A DNA stretch of 64,000 bases from assembly GCA_028290465.1 (NCBI GenBank), contig JAQGJU010000114.1, positions 55,102 to 119,101 on the forward strand. Direction: 5' to 3'. The notes under the pieces are model-generated. The model ran no database searches. It saw only the letters and a program-made list of their open reading frames with translations, and was not told where the DNA came from. Positions 36,109-44,419 of the stretch are shown here, one piece after another (within the stretch, counting starts at the first letter, position 1; the number at the start of each line of letters is the position of its first letter). The translations under genes and the position numbers were made by a program. The DNA comes from Xanthobacteraceae bacterium (GTDB taxonomy: Bacteria; Pseudomonadota; Alphaproteobacteria; Rhizobiales; Xanthobacteraceae).

Positions 36109-37110
36109 ATGGACAAGGAAGTAATCAATGGTCTGGATGTGCGCCTATTGCGCACGCTGCTTATTATTTTGACAGAGTGCAGCGTTTCCAGGACGGCGGA
36201 GGCGTTGGGCCAGACGCAACCGACGGTAAGTCTGGCGTTACGCCGGCTGCGCAAGATCATCGGCGACCCTATCCTGGTCCGCAACGGCTCGCACATGGTG
36301 CCGACCGAACGCGGTGAGGCTCTGCGTGAGCCTGTACGCCGCATCCTCAACGATCTGGACCGCTATCTGACGCCTGCTGCCGGCTTTGAACCGGAGCGCA
36401 GCGATCGGGCCTTCCGCATCATTTCGAAGAATTGCCTGGCGATCGTTCTCATTCCGCGAATCGTGGAGCGGATACGGGCGCGATGTCCGAACGCAACGGT
36501 TGAGATATGCCATGTCTCAACCAGCGATGAGATGGTGCGCGCGCTCGCGGATGGCGAGGCGGATCTGGTGCTCGGCGACTGGCCGAACCCGCCGGACCAA
36601 TTGCGCATGGCGCCGCTGCTGACCACGGATATCGTCTGCCTCGCCGGGATGCGGCATCCACGGGGGTCTGCCCACGCCTTCACGATGGACGAATATCTGC
36701 AGCTCGACCACATATCGCCGTCGGGCGGCGATAGCACGCGGTTGAGCCCGATCGATGGCCGACTCGCGGAACTTAACCTTCGGCGTCGTGTCGTTTCGGT
36801 GGTGCCAGAATACGGCATCATTCCGTATGTCTTGGCGCAAACCGATCTCATCTTTACCACAGGGCGGCCGTTCGCCGAGCATCTGGCCAGCATGATGCCG
36901 TTCTCGGTGATTGAGGCGCCACCGGATTTCGGCCAACTGCACCTCTACATGCTCTGGCACGACCGAAGCCACCGCGCGCCCGCGCATCGCTGGCTGCGTG
37001 ACCTCATCCGGGCGGCCGCCGACGAATTCAAGGCGATCGAGACGAGCGGTACCGGCGCGCCTCGTCCAAGGCCGCGGGCCATCGCATCATCGCTCTTGGC
37101 GCAGCCATAG
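36109..37110 (+). CDS. LysR-family transcriptional regulator
   Basis: This is the likely local activator of the ABC importer 150 bases downstream and perhaps of the catabolic genes beyond. I prefer ATG 36109, 8 bases after GAGG, over ATG 36103, which would be too close to it. The 333-residue protein has the N-terminal helix-turn-helix (TECSVSRTAEALGQTQPTVSLALRRLRKIIGDPILVRN). A periplasmic-binding-like effector domain follows (about residues 95-300). The HTH and LVRNGSHMVPTERGE resemble the NodD/PcaQ group of LysR proteins. The effector is unknown. Confidence 0.93.
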   Translation: MDKEVINGLDVRLLRTLLIILTECSVSRTAEALGQTQPTVSLALRRLRKIIGDPILVRNGSHMVPTERGEALREPVRRILNDLDRYLTPAAGFEPERSDRAFRIISKNCLAIVLIPRIVERIRARCPNATVEICHVSTSDEMVRALADGEADLVLGDWPNPPDQLRMAPLLTTDIVCLAGMRHPRGSAHAFTMDEYLQLDHISPSGGDSTRLSPIDGRLAELNLRRRVVSVVPEYGIIPYVLAQTDLIFTTGRPFAEHLASMMPFSVIEAPPDFGQLHLYMLWHDRSHRAPAHRWLRDLIRAAADEFKAIETSGTGAPRPRPRAIASSLLAQP

Positions 37111-37261
37111 GCACACCTCTATAGACTCTATGTGGGGCTCCGCCTTCTATGGCAGTGCCGTTTCTCGTCTTATACAGGCGGGCGCAATGTGAGTAGACCG
37201 TGGGTCCAGGATCGGGCCAACGGCATTCGATGAAGATTGTTTGAAACACTGAGAGGCGACA

Positions 37262-38263
37262 ATGACACCGCATCGACGCTCATCACGCTCCGCGCTGGCC
37301 GCGCATGGTTTGTTCGCGCTTTTGAGCATGGCGGCCATTGCCTTGCCGGTTGCCGCGCAAGCGGCCGAGAAAGTGACGATCCGCTTCACCTGGAAGCTCA
37401 AGGGCGAATATGCGCCGCTCTTCGTCGCGCTCGACAAGGGCTATTACAAGGAAGAGGGCTTCGACGTCGATCTGGCCGAGGGATCTGGCGCGCAGACCGT
37501 GCTCAAGCTCGTTGCGAGCGGCACGGAACAATTCGGTTACGGACCTGCGGTCGCCGCGGCTCAGGCGGTGAGCAAGGATATCCCGGTTGTTGTCGTCGCG
37601 CTGTACCAGACCAAAGCCCCGATGGGGGTCATCTCATTCCCCGGTGTGTCGCTCAAGTCGCCCAAGGACCTGGAAGGCAAGCGTCTTGCGATTTCCGTGG
37701 GCGAGACCTTCGGTGACATGCTCGGCACCTTCACCAAGATGAACAACGTCGACATCGAGAAGATCAAGCGTGTCCAGATGGCCGATGCGGCGCGGTCTGC
37801 GCAGTTTCTCAGCAAGGACATCGACATCATGTCGGTCTATCTGAGCAACGAGTTGCCGCAGCTTGAAAAGAAAACCGGTGTCAAATTCAACGTGTTGAAG
37901 GTGTCCGATTTCGGGTTGCACTTGCTCGGCGCCTCGATCTTCACCGGCACCGACTACGCCGCGAAGAATCCCGAGACGGTCAAGAAGATCGTGCGGGCCA
38001 CCAACAAGGGTTTTAAGGACGCCATGGCCGACCCGGTGGCCGCCGCTAAAATCATGCAGAAGTACTTTAAGGTCCCGATGGATCCGGACGTGCTGGTCGA
38101 ACAGGTGAAAGCAACGGTCGTGGACACCAATGCTCCGGCCGGCAAGCCGATCGGCTGGCAGGAACAGGCGGACTGGGATGCCAATCTGAAGCTCCTGAAA
38201 GAAACCAATGCCATCACCGACCTGAAGCCCGTTGACGTGTATTTTACCAATAAACACTTTTAG
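37262..38263 (+). CDS. NMT1/THI5-like ABC transporter substrate-binding protein
   Basis: This is the periplasmic receptor of a three-gene importer. The 333-residue protein has a signal peptide ending near AQAAEKVT and the family opening FTWKLKGEYAPLFVALDKGYYKEEGFDVDL, as seen in receptors for pyrimidines, taurine and aromatic acids (written here as two overlapping pieces, FTWKLKGEYAPLFVA and DKGYYKEEGFDV). The Cys-rich motif of thiamine-pyrimidine receptors (CCCFC) is not seen, so a pyrimidine ligand is not implied. GAGAGG is 8 bases before the ATG. A permease and an ATPase follow in the same direction. Confidence 0.92.
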   Translation: MTPHRRSSRSALAAHGLFALLSMAAIALPVAAQAAEKVTIRFTWKLKGEYAPLFVALDKGYYKEEGFDVDLAEGSGAQTVLKLVASGTEQFGYGPAVAAAQAVSKDIPVVVVALYQTKAPMGVISFPGVSLKSPKDLEGKRLAISVGETFGDMLGTFTKMNNVDIEKIKRVQMADAARSAQFLSKDIDIMSVYLSNELPQLEKKTGVKFNVLKVSDFGLHLLGASIFTGTDYAAKNPETVKKIVRATNKGFKDAMADPVAAAKIMQKYFKVPMDPDVLVEQVKATVVDTNAPAGKPIGWQEQADWDANLKLLKETNAITDLKPVDVYFTNKHF

Positions 38264-38355
38264 GATGCAGCTTGTCTGATCAAGACCGGCTGGGGTAGAC
38301 GAGGTGAGGCCATGATCCCTTCACGTGGACGGCGATCGTGGTCTCGCTGATGCGA

Positions 38356-38385
38356 CCGACACTCACGCAATCGACACTCACGCAA
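38356..38385 (+). repeat. 15-base tandem duplication just upstream of the permease gene
   Basis: The unit YCGACACTCACGCAA occurs twice without a gap (38356-38370 and 38371-38385), differing only at the first base. It lies before the preferred start of the permease gene; if the longer frame from GTG 38325 is used, it encodes TDTHA-IDTHA. Confidence 0.8.
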
Positions 38386-38435
38386 CCGAAACACAGCCAA
38401 AACGCCGCGGAGTCAGCCCGCCCAAGGATGCATCG

Positions 38436-39254
38436 ATGACCTCTGCCGGAAGCGCTCGGATCCCGTCGGCCAGCCCAAACTGGCTTGCCGCGTGGATAAG
38501 CCGCAATGGGCTCATGCTGGCCATCGTCGCGTCGATTTTCGGGCTGTGGGAGTTGGCCAGCTGGGCCTTCGCCGTTCCCGAATATGTTTTGCCAAAGCCA
38601 TCGGTGATCGTCGGCACGATGATCACCTCATGGCGGCTGTTGTTGCTTCACGCCGCGGTGACGTTTCAGGAAGTCCTGCTCGGCTTCACCATGAGTATCG
38701 TCATCGGCATTCCGCTGGCCATCGCGGTGGTCTATTCGCGATTGTTCGAGCGGATCGCCTTTCCGTTCATGGTCTCATTGCAGACGGTGCCGAAAGTCGC
38801 GCTCGCGCCCATCCTGGTGATGTGGCTCGGTTACGGCATCATGCCGAAGGTGATGGTGGCATTTCTGATTTCGTTCTTTCCGATCGTCATCAACGCGGTG
38901 ATCGGCATGCGGTCCGCCGAAAAAGAGATGATCTATCTCGTGCGCTCCATGGGCGCGAACGAACTCACGACGTTCATCAAGATCAGATTGCCCAAGGCGC
39001 TGCCAAGCATTTTTGGCGGGCTCAAGGTCGGCATCGGGCAGGCGGTGGTCGGCGCGGTGGTCGGAGAATTCATCGCGGCCGAATACGGCCTCGGCTACCT
39101 GCAATTGATGGCGCAGGTGCGGCTTGATACCGCGCTGCTGTTTGCCGCGGTGGTGGTCTTATCGTTGTTGGGAGTGATGATGTTCAATGTCGTCGCCTGG
39201 GTCGAACGCTTGATGCTGCCCTGGAACCGCCTGGCGACAGGAGCGACGGAGTGA
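38436..39254 (+). CDS. ABC transporter permease (SsuC/TauC-like)
   Basis: This is the membrane channel of the NMT1-type importer. I prefer ATG 38436, which has AAGGA 8 bases upstream and gives 272 residues, typical for the family. A frame from GTG 38325 would add 37 residues that include a tandem repeat. Six membrane helices are evident, beginning with MLAIVASIFGLWELASWAFA. The ATPase-coupling loop is encoded by MIYLVRSMGANELTTFIKIR and then LPKALPSIFGGLKVG. Its stop overlaps the ATPase start (GTGA). Confidence 0.93.
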   Translation: MTSAGSARIPSASPNWLAAWISRNGLMLAIVASIFGLWELASWAFAVPEYVLPKPSVIVGTMITSWRLLLLHAAVTFQEVLLGFTMSIVIGIPLAIAVVYSRLFERIAFPFMVSLQTVPKVALAPILVMWLGYGIMPKVMVAFLISFFPIVINAVIGMRSAEKEMIYLVRSMGANELTTFIKIRLPKALPSIFGGLKVGIGQAVVGAVVGEFIAAEYGLGYLQLMAQVRLDTALLFAAVVVLSLLGVMMFNVVAWVERLMLPWNRLATGATE

Positions 39255-40099
39255 TCCAAGGCGCCGGGAAAGTGGCCGCTGACGGTTCGCCCGCGCCCGC
39301 CGCGCAACGCGGCGGCGATCGCGCCGTTTCGGTGAATATTCAGGGCGTCAGCAAGAGCTATCGCACGCTCCGCGGCGAAGACGTTCAGGCGCTCGACACC
39401 GTCGATCTCGCGATCGAGCCGGGTGAATTCATCGCCATTGTCGGCCCGAGCGGTTGCGGCAAGTCCACGCTGATGATGCTGGTTTCCGGGCTGATCCCGG
39501 CGACGACCGGCACGATCTTGGTGGGCGACACGCCGGTGAACGGACCGATCACGTCGGCCGGTATCGTCTTCCAGCGCGACCTGTTGCTCGATTGGCGTAC
39601 CGTGCTCGACAATGTGCTATTGCCGGTCGAGATACGGAAGCTCGACCCCGCAAGCCACCTGCAAAAGGCGAAAGATCTGTTGGCTTCGGTCGGGCTGTCG
39701 GAATTCGAGGACCGGTATCCGGCCGAATTGTCGGGCGGCATGCGGCAACGTGTTTCGATCTGCCGGGCGCTGGTTCAGGACCCTGACCTGCTGTTGATGG
39801 ACGAGCCGTTCGGCGCGCTCGACGCGCTCACGCGAGAGCAGATGAATCAGGATCTGCAGCGCGTCTGGCTGCGCAGCCGCAATACGGTGGTGTTCATTAC
39901 CCATTCGATCGACGAAGCGGTCTATCTCGCCGACCGAGTGATCGTGATGTCGTCGCGTCCCGGCAAAATTGCCGACATCATCAAGGTGGATCTGCCGCGG
40001 CCGCGCCGCAGCACGGTCCGCAGCGACAAGCGCTTCATCGACCACGTCGAACACATCCGCCAGCACTTCATGGCGCTGGGCATCCTCAAGGACGACTGA
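39251..40099 (+). CDS. ABC transporter ATP-binding protein (SsuB/TauB-like)
   Basis: This ATPase drives the NMT1-type importer. The 282-residue protein has Walker A VGPSGCGKSTLMML, Q-loop IVFQRDLLLDWRTV, signature LSGGMRQRVSICRAL, Walker B LLLMDEPFGALDALTRE and switch FITHSIDEAVYLADR. The GTG start overlaps the permease stop. Its own stop codon is covered by a 48-base type B repeat that ends at the stop of the opposing amidohydrolase gene. Confidence 0.95.
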   Translation: MIQGAGKVAADGSPAPAAQRGGDRAVSVNIQGVSKSYRTLRGEDVQALDTVDLAIEPGEFIAIVGPSGCGKSTLMMLVSGLIPATTGTILVGDTPVNGPITSAGIVFQRDLLLDWRTVLDNVLLPVEIRKLDPASHLQKAKDLLASVGLSEFEDRYPAELSGGMRQRVSICRALVQDPDLLLMDEPFGALDALTREQMNQDLQRVWLRSRNTVVFITHSIDEAVYLADRVIVMSSRPGKIADIIKVDLPRPRRSTVRSDKRFIDHVEHIRQHFMALGILKDD

Positions 40100-40145
40100 G
40101 CGCGTCCAGCAAAAGTGGACACCGGTTTTGCGTCCGGACGCGCTC
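40098..40145. repeat. Short palindromic repeat, type B, copy 2
   Basis: This 48-base element (GAGCGCGTCCAGCAAAAGTG through GTCCGGACGCGCTC) fits exactly between two convergent genes. It begins inside the TGA stop of the ABC ATPase gene and ends on the first base of the complement of the amidohydrolase stop. It matches the reverse complement of copy 1 at 46 of 48 positions. The GAGCGCGTCC ends are inverted, so it can fold in either transcript and may act as a two-way terminator. Confidence 0.9.
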
Positions 40146-41329
40146 TAGCTTTTTAAATGCGCAAGTCCTGCCACCTGACGGCCCTGCTTGAACACCAACC
40201 GGCCGGCCGGCAGGCGCGCCAGGGCGTCATCGAGCGAGTCCGCCGGCACCAGGACGAGATCGGCCGGTGTGCCGGCCTCGATTGCGCCGCGGCCGTCGCA
40301 GAGGCCGGCGATCAGCGCGGCATCGTCGTCGAGCTGCGCGGCGATGGTGACGGACTGCGCTGTCGCCAACATGTCGCCATCGCCGAACGGAAAGAACCAA
40401 TCGCGCACGTTGTCGGTGCCGAAGCGCACCGTGACCCCGGCGGCCAGCAATTCGTGCACCAGGGTTACGCCGCGCCGGAGCGGGGTGCCGCTGCGCCGGT
40501 CCTGAAGGTAAAGATTGGTTTCGGGCAGCGCGATGACCGTAACTTCGGCTTCGGCAAGGCGCGCGATCAGCGTTGAGGCAGCGTCTGGCGGCAGCGCCGA
40601 CAGCACGCAGAGATGGCTCATCGTGACGCGGCCCTGGAGGCCGCGCGCGATCGCGGCGTCAGCCACCAGGCCGGCAAGGCTCTGTGCGGGTTCGAGATGC
40701 TCGTCGAGATGCAGGTCGATCGGCAGATCGTGGCGTTCCGCAAGATCGAGCAGGGCATCGAGGGCGCGTCGCGGCTCGACGCTTGAATTCAGGCTGGCGC
40801 CGAGGAATTGTGGACCGTGCGCGATCGCATCGCGCAGCCGGGCGACCGCATTGGGGTCGGCGAGATCGTTGCGCGAGGTGGAGAACGCGATCACGTCGAC
40901 GTCGATGCGTCCGGTCATCGCCGCGCGCGCTTCAAGCACGCCTTGTATCGATCGCATCTCGACGATCGGATCGACGTCGGTGTGCGTGCGCATCCGCGCC
41001 ACGCCATGGGCCACCGACTTCTCAAGGAGCCGGGTCGCCCGCGTGCGCACGTCGTCGGCCGTGAAGTGGGCGCGCGCGGTGGCGGCGGCCGCGACAGCGT
41101 CGGCGAAGTTGCGCGGCCGGAAGGACGCGACCGTAAAGGCGCGGTCGGCATGGGCGTGCAAATTGGCGAAGGACGGGAGCGCGAGCCAGGCCGCATCCCC
41201 GTGCGAGGGCGTTAAGGCCGAGACGATGCCGTCCCGCAATGTGAGGCTGAACACGCCGTCGCGGCCGGGCAGGGCGATCTTGTCGATCGTCCGGCTTTCG
41301 GCGGCGGTTTCGGGCGCGGGCGGCATCAA
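40145..41329 (-). CDS. Amidohydrolase-superfamily deaminase (cytosine deaminase CodA-like)
   Basis: This metal-dependent hydrolase probably deaminates a cytosine-like or other cyclic amidine. The 394-residue protein has the metal sites in the CodA order: HxH in NLHAHADRAF, a His in DLHLDEHLEP, a His in VTMSHLCVLS, and the catalytic Asp in FGTDNVRDWFFPFGDGDML. The last motif closely parallels the CodA segment around its active-site Asp. Creatinine deaminases also belong to this group. Its start overlaps the ThDP enzyme gene (ATGA), the third of four coupled minus-strand genes read from 42851 down. Confidence 0.88.
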   Translation of the reverse strand: MMPPAPETAAESRTIDKIALPGRDGVFSLTLRDGIVSALTPSHGDAAWLALPSFANLHAHADRAFTVASFRPRNFADAVAAAATARAHFTADDVRTRATRLLEKSVAHGVARMRTHTDVDPIVEMRSIQGVLEARAAMTGRIDVDVIAFSTSRNDLADPNAVARLRDAIAHGPQFLGASLNSSVEPRRALDALLDLAERHDLPIDLHLDEHLEPAQSLAGLVADAAIARGLQGRVTMSHLCVLSALPPDAASTLIARLAEAEVTVIALPETNLYLQDRRSGTPLRRGVTLVHELLAAGVTVRFGTDNVRDWFFPFGDGDMLATAQSVTIAAQLDDDAALIAGLCDGRGAIEAGTPADLVLVPADSLDDALARLPAGRLVFKQGRQVAGLAHLKS

Positions 41330-41928
41330 TAGCCCTGCGGGCCGAATACCGTGATGTCGAACTTCTTTTCCATCGCGCGGCCGAAGCGGTATTTCATCTC
41401 CGGACCCTCATAGGTCATCGGCGGCGTACGCAGGAAGCCGACCTCGGCTGTGACACGAAGCACCGTGAAAGTAGGACCATCCTCGGCGGCAATCGCCGGC
41501 ATCTGCTGCTTCAGGTCCTCGAGGTTGTCGATGGTGCGCGCGTGCGCGAACCCGGCGCCGCGTGCGATTGCAGCGTAGTCGGTGCGGCCCTGGTTGACCA
41601 TCGGCAGCGCGCCGACCGTCTGGTAGACCTGATTGTCGATGACGAAATGCTTGAGGTTGCGTGCCTGCTGCGAGGCCTCGGTCAGCAGGCAGCCCAGATT
41701 CATGCACAGCGAGCCGTCGGCGTTGATCAGCCACACATTCGCCCGCGGCAGCGAGATCGCAAGGCCGAGCGCGAAGCTCGCGGCGAAGCCCATCGCGCCA
41801 TGCATGTAGAAACTGTCTTCGCTGTGGGTTGCGCCCCACCATTCGTTGGCCGCCATGCCGAGGGCGCAAACGGCGACCGCATCGCCGCGATGCTGGGCCA
41901 GGACCTCGACCGCCTCGCGTGCTTTCAT
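41326..41928 (-). CDS. ThDP-dependent 2-oxo acid decarboxylase, ThDP-binding (beta) subunit
   Basis: This is half of a two-subunit decarboxylase resembling sulfopyruvate or phosphonopyruvate decarboxylase. The 200-residue protein holds the diphosphate/Mg2+ motif LINADGSLCMNLGCL (Asp71) with FVIDNQVYQT completing it, and HGAMGFAASFALGLA before it. The C-terminal part is DGPTFTVLRVTAEVG. It starts four bases inside the alpha-subunit gene, so the chains are made together. The substrate cannot be read from sequence; the flanking FAD oxidase suggests a 2-oxo acid made from a 2-hydroxy acid. Confidence 0.88.
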   Translation of the reverse strand: MKAREAVEVLAQHRGDAVAVCALGMAANEWWGATHSEDSFYMHGAMGFAASFALGLAISLPRANVWLINADGSLCMNLGCLLTEASQQARNLKHFVIDNQVYQTVGALPMVNQGRTDYAAIARGAGFAHARTIDNLEDLKQQMPAIAAEDGPTFTVLRVTAEVGFLRTPPMTYEGPEMKYRFGRAMEKKFDITVFGPQGY

Positions 41929-42437
41929 CGCACGTCTCCCTTCATGAGTTGCCGCGCCAGGAACAGCACGAAGGGCCGCTTCTGCAGGCGGGATGTCTCA
42001 TAGCAATCCGGGATGCAGCCGATATCCTCCGGTCGCTCGACCACGTGATAGGGGAAGTCGAACATGTCGAGCAGCGGTTTGGTGCGCCGGCCCTGCACCT
42101 CCTGGTAGATCCGTTGGTCATCGATGGTGCCGCGCTGGCTGACGATGAGGAAGACCGGGATGGCGTGGCGCAGGTTCAAGGTGGCGAGTTCGCCGGTGCA
42201 GGTCAGCAGACCCGTCGCGCCCATCAGCGCGACCGAACGCACGCCGCCGAAAAAAGCGCCGGAGCAGATCGCGATCGCCTCGGCCTCGCGCGCGACCGGC
42301 ACGTGCCGGATGGCGTTGTCGCCCTCGATGCGTTGGATCAGCGGCGCGACCCAATCGTCAGGCAGGGACGCCGCCAGCGTGATGCCGCATTTCGTGAGCT
42401 GTTCGTGCAGTCCTGCATTTACGTCCATGGATGCCAT
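41925..42437 (-). CDS. ThDP-dependent 2-oxo acid decarboxylase, pyrimidine-domain (alpha) subunit
   Basis: This is the partner chain, which supplies the catalytic Glu that activates the cofactor (Glu51 or Glu53 in HVPVAREAEAIAICSGAFFG). The 170-residue protein also shows ALMGATGLLTCTGELATLNL and FLIVSQRG, typical of the Pyr domain. The start may be ATG 42437 or the fourth codon ATG (MDVNAG). The separate alpha and beta genes follow the ComD/ComE layout rather than the single-chain form. It is 27 bases downstream of the RidA-like gene. Confidence 0.88.
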   Translation of the reverse strand: MASMDVNAGLHEQLTKCGITLAASLPDDWVAPLIQRIEGDNAIRHVPVAREAEAIAICSGAFFGGVRSVALMGATGLLTCTGELATLNLRHAIPVFLIVSQRGTIDDQRIYQEVQGRRTKPLLDMFDFPYHVVERPEDIGCIPDCYETSRLQKRPFVLFLARQLMKGDVR

Positions 42438-42464
42438 GCTGTCTTGCCTGTTAGCTGTTCGCCG

Positions 42465-42851
42465 TTAGGGCGCCGCCGCTAGTACCTCGACCTCCACCAG
42501 GAAGTCGGGACGGGTAAATCCGCCGACGATCATTAGGGTCGAGGCCGGGGGTGGGTCCGCCACATAATGGTCGCGCACCCGCATATAGCCCTGCAGGTGC
42601 TCGCGGGCTATCACGAAGGCGTTGATGCGAATAATGTCCGCCAGCGTCATGCCGGCGTCCTTGAGGACCATTTCGATGTTGCGAAAGCACAGATGCGCCT
42701 GGGCTTCGACGGTCGGCGGTACCTCGTCGTCGGGGCCGATGCCGAGCTGCCCGGAGCAGACCAGCAGGCGGTGGCCTGGCGGAACTACAACTCCATAGCT
42801 GTAGCGCGCGAAGGGGGCCCGCATGCCGGCGGGGGTGATGTATTTTGTCAT
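42465..42851 (-). CDS. RidA/YjgF-family protein, lacking the canonical substrate Arg
   Basis: Classical RidA proteins hydrolyse reactive enamine/imine intermediates. The 128-residue protein has the fold markers VCSGQLGIGPDDEVPPTVEAQ (in part: SGQLGIG and EAQAHLCFRNIEMVLKDAG) and FLVEVEVLA. At the position of the usual PARTT or PARST Arg (E. coli TdcF/RidA Arg105) this protein reads PASTLMIVG. It therefore lacks the residue needed for 2-aminoacrylate hydrolysis and belongs to a divergent Rid subgroup, probably acting on a pathway-specific intermediate. It is the first gene of the minus-strand catabolic operon. Confidence 0.9.
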   Translation of the reverse strand: MTKYITPAGMRAPFARYSYGVVVPPGHRLLVCSGQLGIGPDDEVPPTVEAQAHLCFRNIEMVLKDAGMTLADIIRINAFVIAREHLQGYMRVRDHYVADPPPASTLMIVGGFTRPDFLVEVEVLAAAP

Positions 42852-42940
42852 GATCGCCCTGGCCTAACCAAAGTGGGCATTGTGCCCGTTTGCCCTGCAT
42901 CTGAAAGCAGTTTTCGCGGGATTATGGCATCCCCCGGAGC

Positions 42941-42969
42941 ACATGGACTTCATGTCGATTTGGACATGT
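42941..42969. promoter_or_regulatory. Candidate operator in the divergent RidA / FAD-oxidase promoter
   Basis: The 173-base gap between divergent starts contains ACATG (42941), CATGTC (42951) and GACATGT (42963). They form two overlapping inverted repeats: ACATG-5-CATGT and CATGTC-6-GACATG. A regulator serving both transcripts, such as the LysR protein upstream, could bind here. An imperfect GGGCA/TGCCC hairpin lies at about 42875-42887. Confidence 0.4.
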
Positions 42970-43024
42970 ATTGGCCGTGCCGGATGCCCTATGACCGGTG
43001 TGTAAGACACCAGGAGCTTGCCGG

Positions 43025-44401
43025 ATGGTATTGCCCGAAGCGCTGCGCCACGACCTGTCGGACATTCCGATGCTCGACGACCAGCGCATGATTCGCATGA
43101 AGAGTCGTGATTTTTTCTGGTTTTCGCCGGTCCTGAAGGAGAGCCTGGACGACAAGGTGGCCGATCTGGTCGTCGTGCCGCGCGACAAGGCCGACGTCAT
43201 GCGGATCGCCGCGGCCTGCGCCCGTCATCGCGTGCCGGTTACCGTGCGCGGCGGCGGCACCGGCAATTACGGCCAGGCGGTCCCCCTCGCCGGCGGGGTG
43301 GTGCTGGACATGGGGAAACTCGACCAGACGATCTGGCAGCGTCCCGGCGCCGGCCGGTTCGGCGCGGGCCAGCGCATGCTGGAGATCGACCGTCTGCTGG
43401 CGCCGGTGGGCCACGAACTGCGCTTTCATCCCTCGACGCGGCAACTGGCGACGCTTGGCGGCTTCGTGGCGGGCGGCGCCGGCGGCGTCGGCTCCTGCAC
43501 CTGGGGGCAGATTTCCGATCCCGGCGCGGTGCTCGGCCTTGAGGTGATCACGGTCGAGGAGCAGCCGCGCGTCATCGAACTGCGCGGCCGCGATGTGCTC
43601 AAGGTTTTGCACGCTTACGGGGTCAACGGCATCATTACCGAAGTCGAGGTGCCGCTAGCCCCGGCGCATCCCTGGTGCGAGCGCATCGCGGCGTTTCCGA
43701 GCCTGGCGGCGGCGGCGGCATTCGCGCAGGCTTTCACCGAGTGCGACGGCATCGCCAAGAAGCTGGTCTCGGTGCTGGACCCGCGCATCGTGCCGTATCT
43801 GAAACGGCTCGTACCCTATGCGGCGGCCGGCGAGGCGATGGTCATCATCATGGTGTCCGAACCGCAAGCCGATGCGTTCGAGGAAATGGTCGCCGAACGC
43901 CATGGCCGCGTCACCTTCCGGCGTTCCGCGGCCGAGGCGCAGGAAGCGGCCTTCAACGGCGGAGGCGACCTGCCGCCGCTTTATGAGTTCACCTGGAACC
44001 ACACCACGCTGCATGCGCTGCGCCACGAGCCGACGATCACCTATCTGCAGATCCGTTTCCCGCCGGTGGTGAATCTCGAATTGGTCGATTGGGCGGCAGA
44101 ACGTTTTGGCGACGAAGTGCTGCTGCATCTCGAATTTCAGCGCCGCTTCGGCAAGGTGACGTGCTCAAGTTTGCCGCTGGTGCGTTACACGACCGCTGAG
44201 CGGCTGAACGAGATCATGGCCGAATGCGACGCCAAGGGTGCCGCGATTTCCAATCCGCACACCTATGTGCTCGACAATGCCGGCTGGAAACGGGTCGACG
44301 CGCCGCAGGCCGAATTCAAACGCTCGGCTGATCCGCACGGGCTGATGAATCCGGGTAAGCTCAAGGATTGGCGGATCGAGCCAGCGCCAGAAAAAGTCTG
44401 A
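43025..44401 (+). CDS. FAD-binding PCMH-type oxidoreductase (GlcD/2-hydroxy acid dehydrogenase-like)
   Basis: This flavoenzyme probably oxidises a 2-hydroxy acid. I chose ATG 43025, with AGGAG 8 bases upstream. The 458-residue protein has the FAD segment PVTVRGGGTGNYGQAVPLAG near residue 80, the second FAD loop TLGGFVAGGAGGVGSCTWG, and the C-terminal FAD_oxidase_C ending RSADPHGLMNPGKL. It starts the rightward arm of the catabolic cluster, with a creatininase-family gene 18 bases after it. With the neighbouring decarboxylase it would turn a 2-hydroxy acid into an aldehyde plus carbon dioxide. Confidence 0.9.
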   Translation: MVLPEALRHDLSDIPMLDDQRMIRMKSRDFFWFSPVLKESLDDKVADLVVVPRDKADVMRIAAACARHRVPVTVRGGGTGNYGQAVPLAGGVVLDMGKLDQTIWQRPGAGRFGAGQRMLEIDRLLAPVGHELRFHPSTRQLATLGGFVAGGAGGVGSCTWGQISDPGAVLGLEVITVEEQPRVIELRGRDVLKVLHAYGVNGIITEVEVPLAPAHPWCERIAAFPSLAAAAAFAQAFTECDGIAKKLVSVLDPRIVPYLKRLVPYAAAGEAMVIIMVSEPQADAFEEMVAERHGRVTFRRSAAEAQEAAFNGGGDLPPLYEFTWNHTTLHALRHEPTITYLQIRFPPVVNLELVDWAAERFGDEVLLHLEFQRRFGKVTCSSLPLVRYTTAERLNEIMAECDAKGAAISNPHTYVLDNAGWKRVDAPQAEFKRSADPHGLMNPGKLKDWRIEPAPEKV

Positions 44402-44419
44402 ACGAAAGGCCGAGACACG

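Noticed and set aside
37262..38263. Thiamine-precursor receptor ThiY as the identity of the NMT1-type protein
   Set aside because: The Cys-rich motif of pyrimidine-binding THI5/ThiY proteins is not present and no thiamine genes are nearby.
41326..42437. Sulfopyruvate decarboxylase ComDE as a firm identity for the ThDP pair
   Set aside because: The two-subunit layout fits, but no sulfolactate or coenzyme M genes are nearby and several 2-oxo acid decarboxylases share these motifs, so only the general reaction is assigned.
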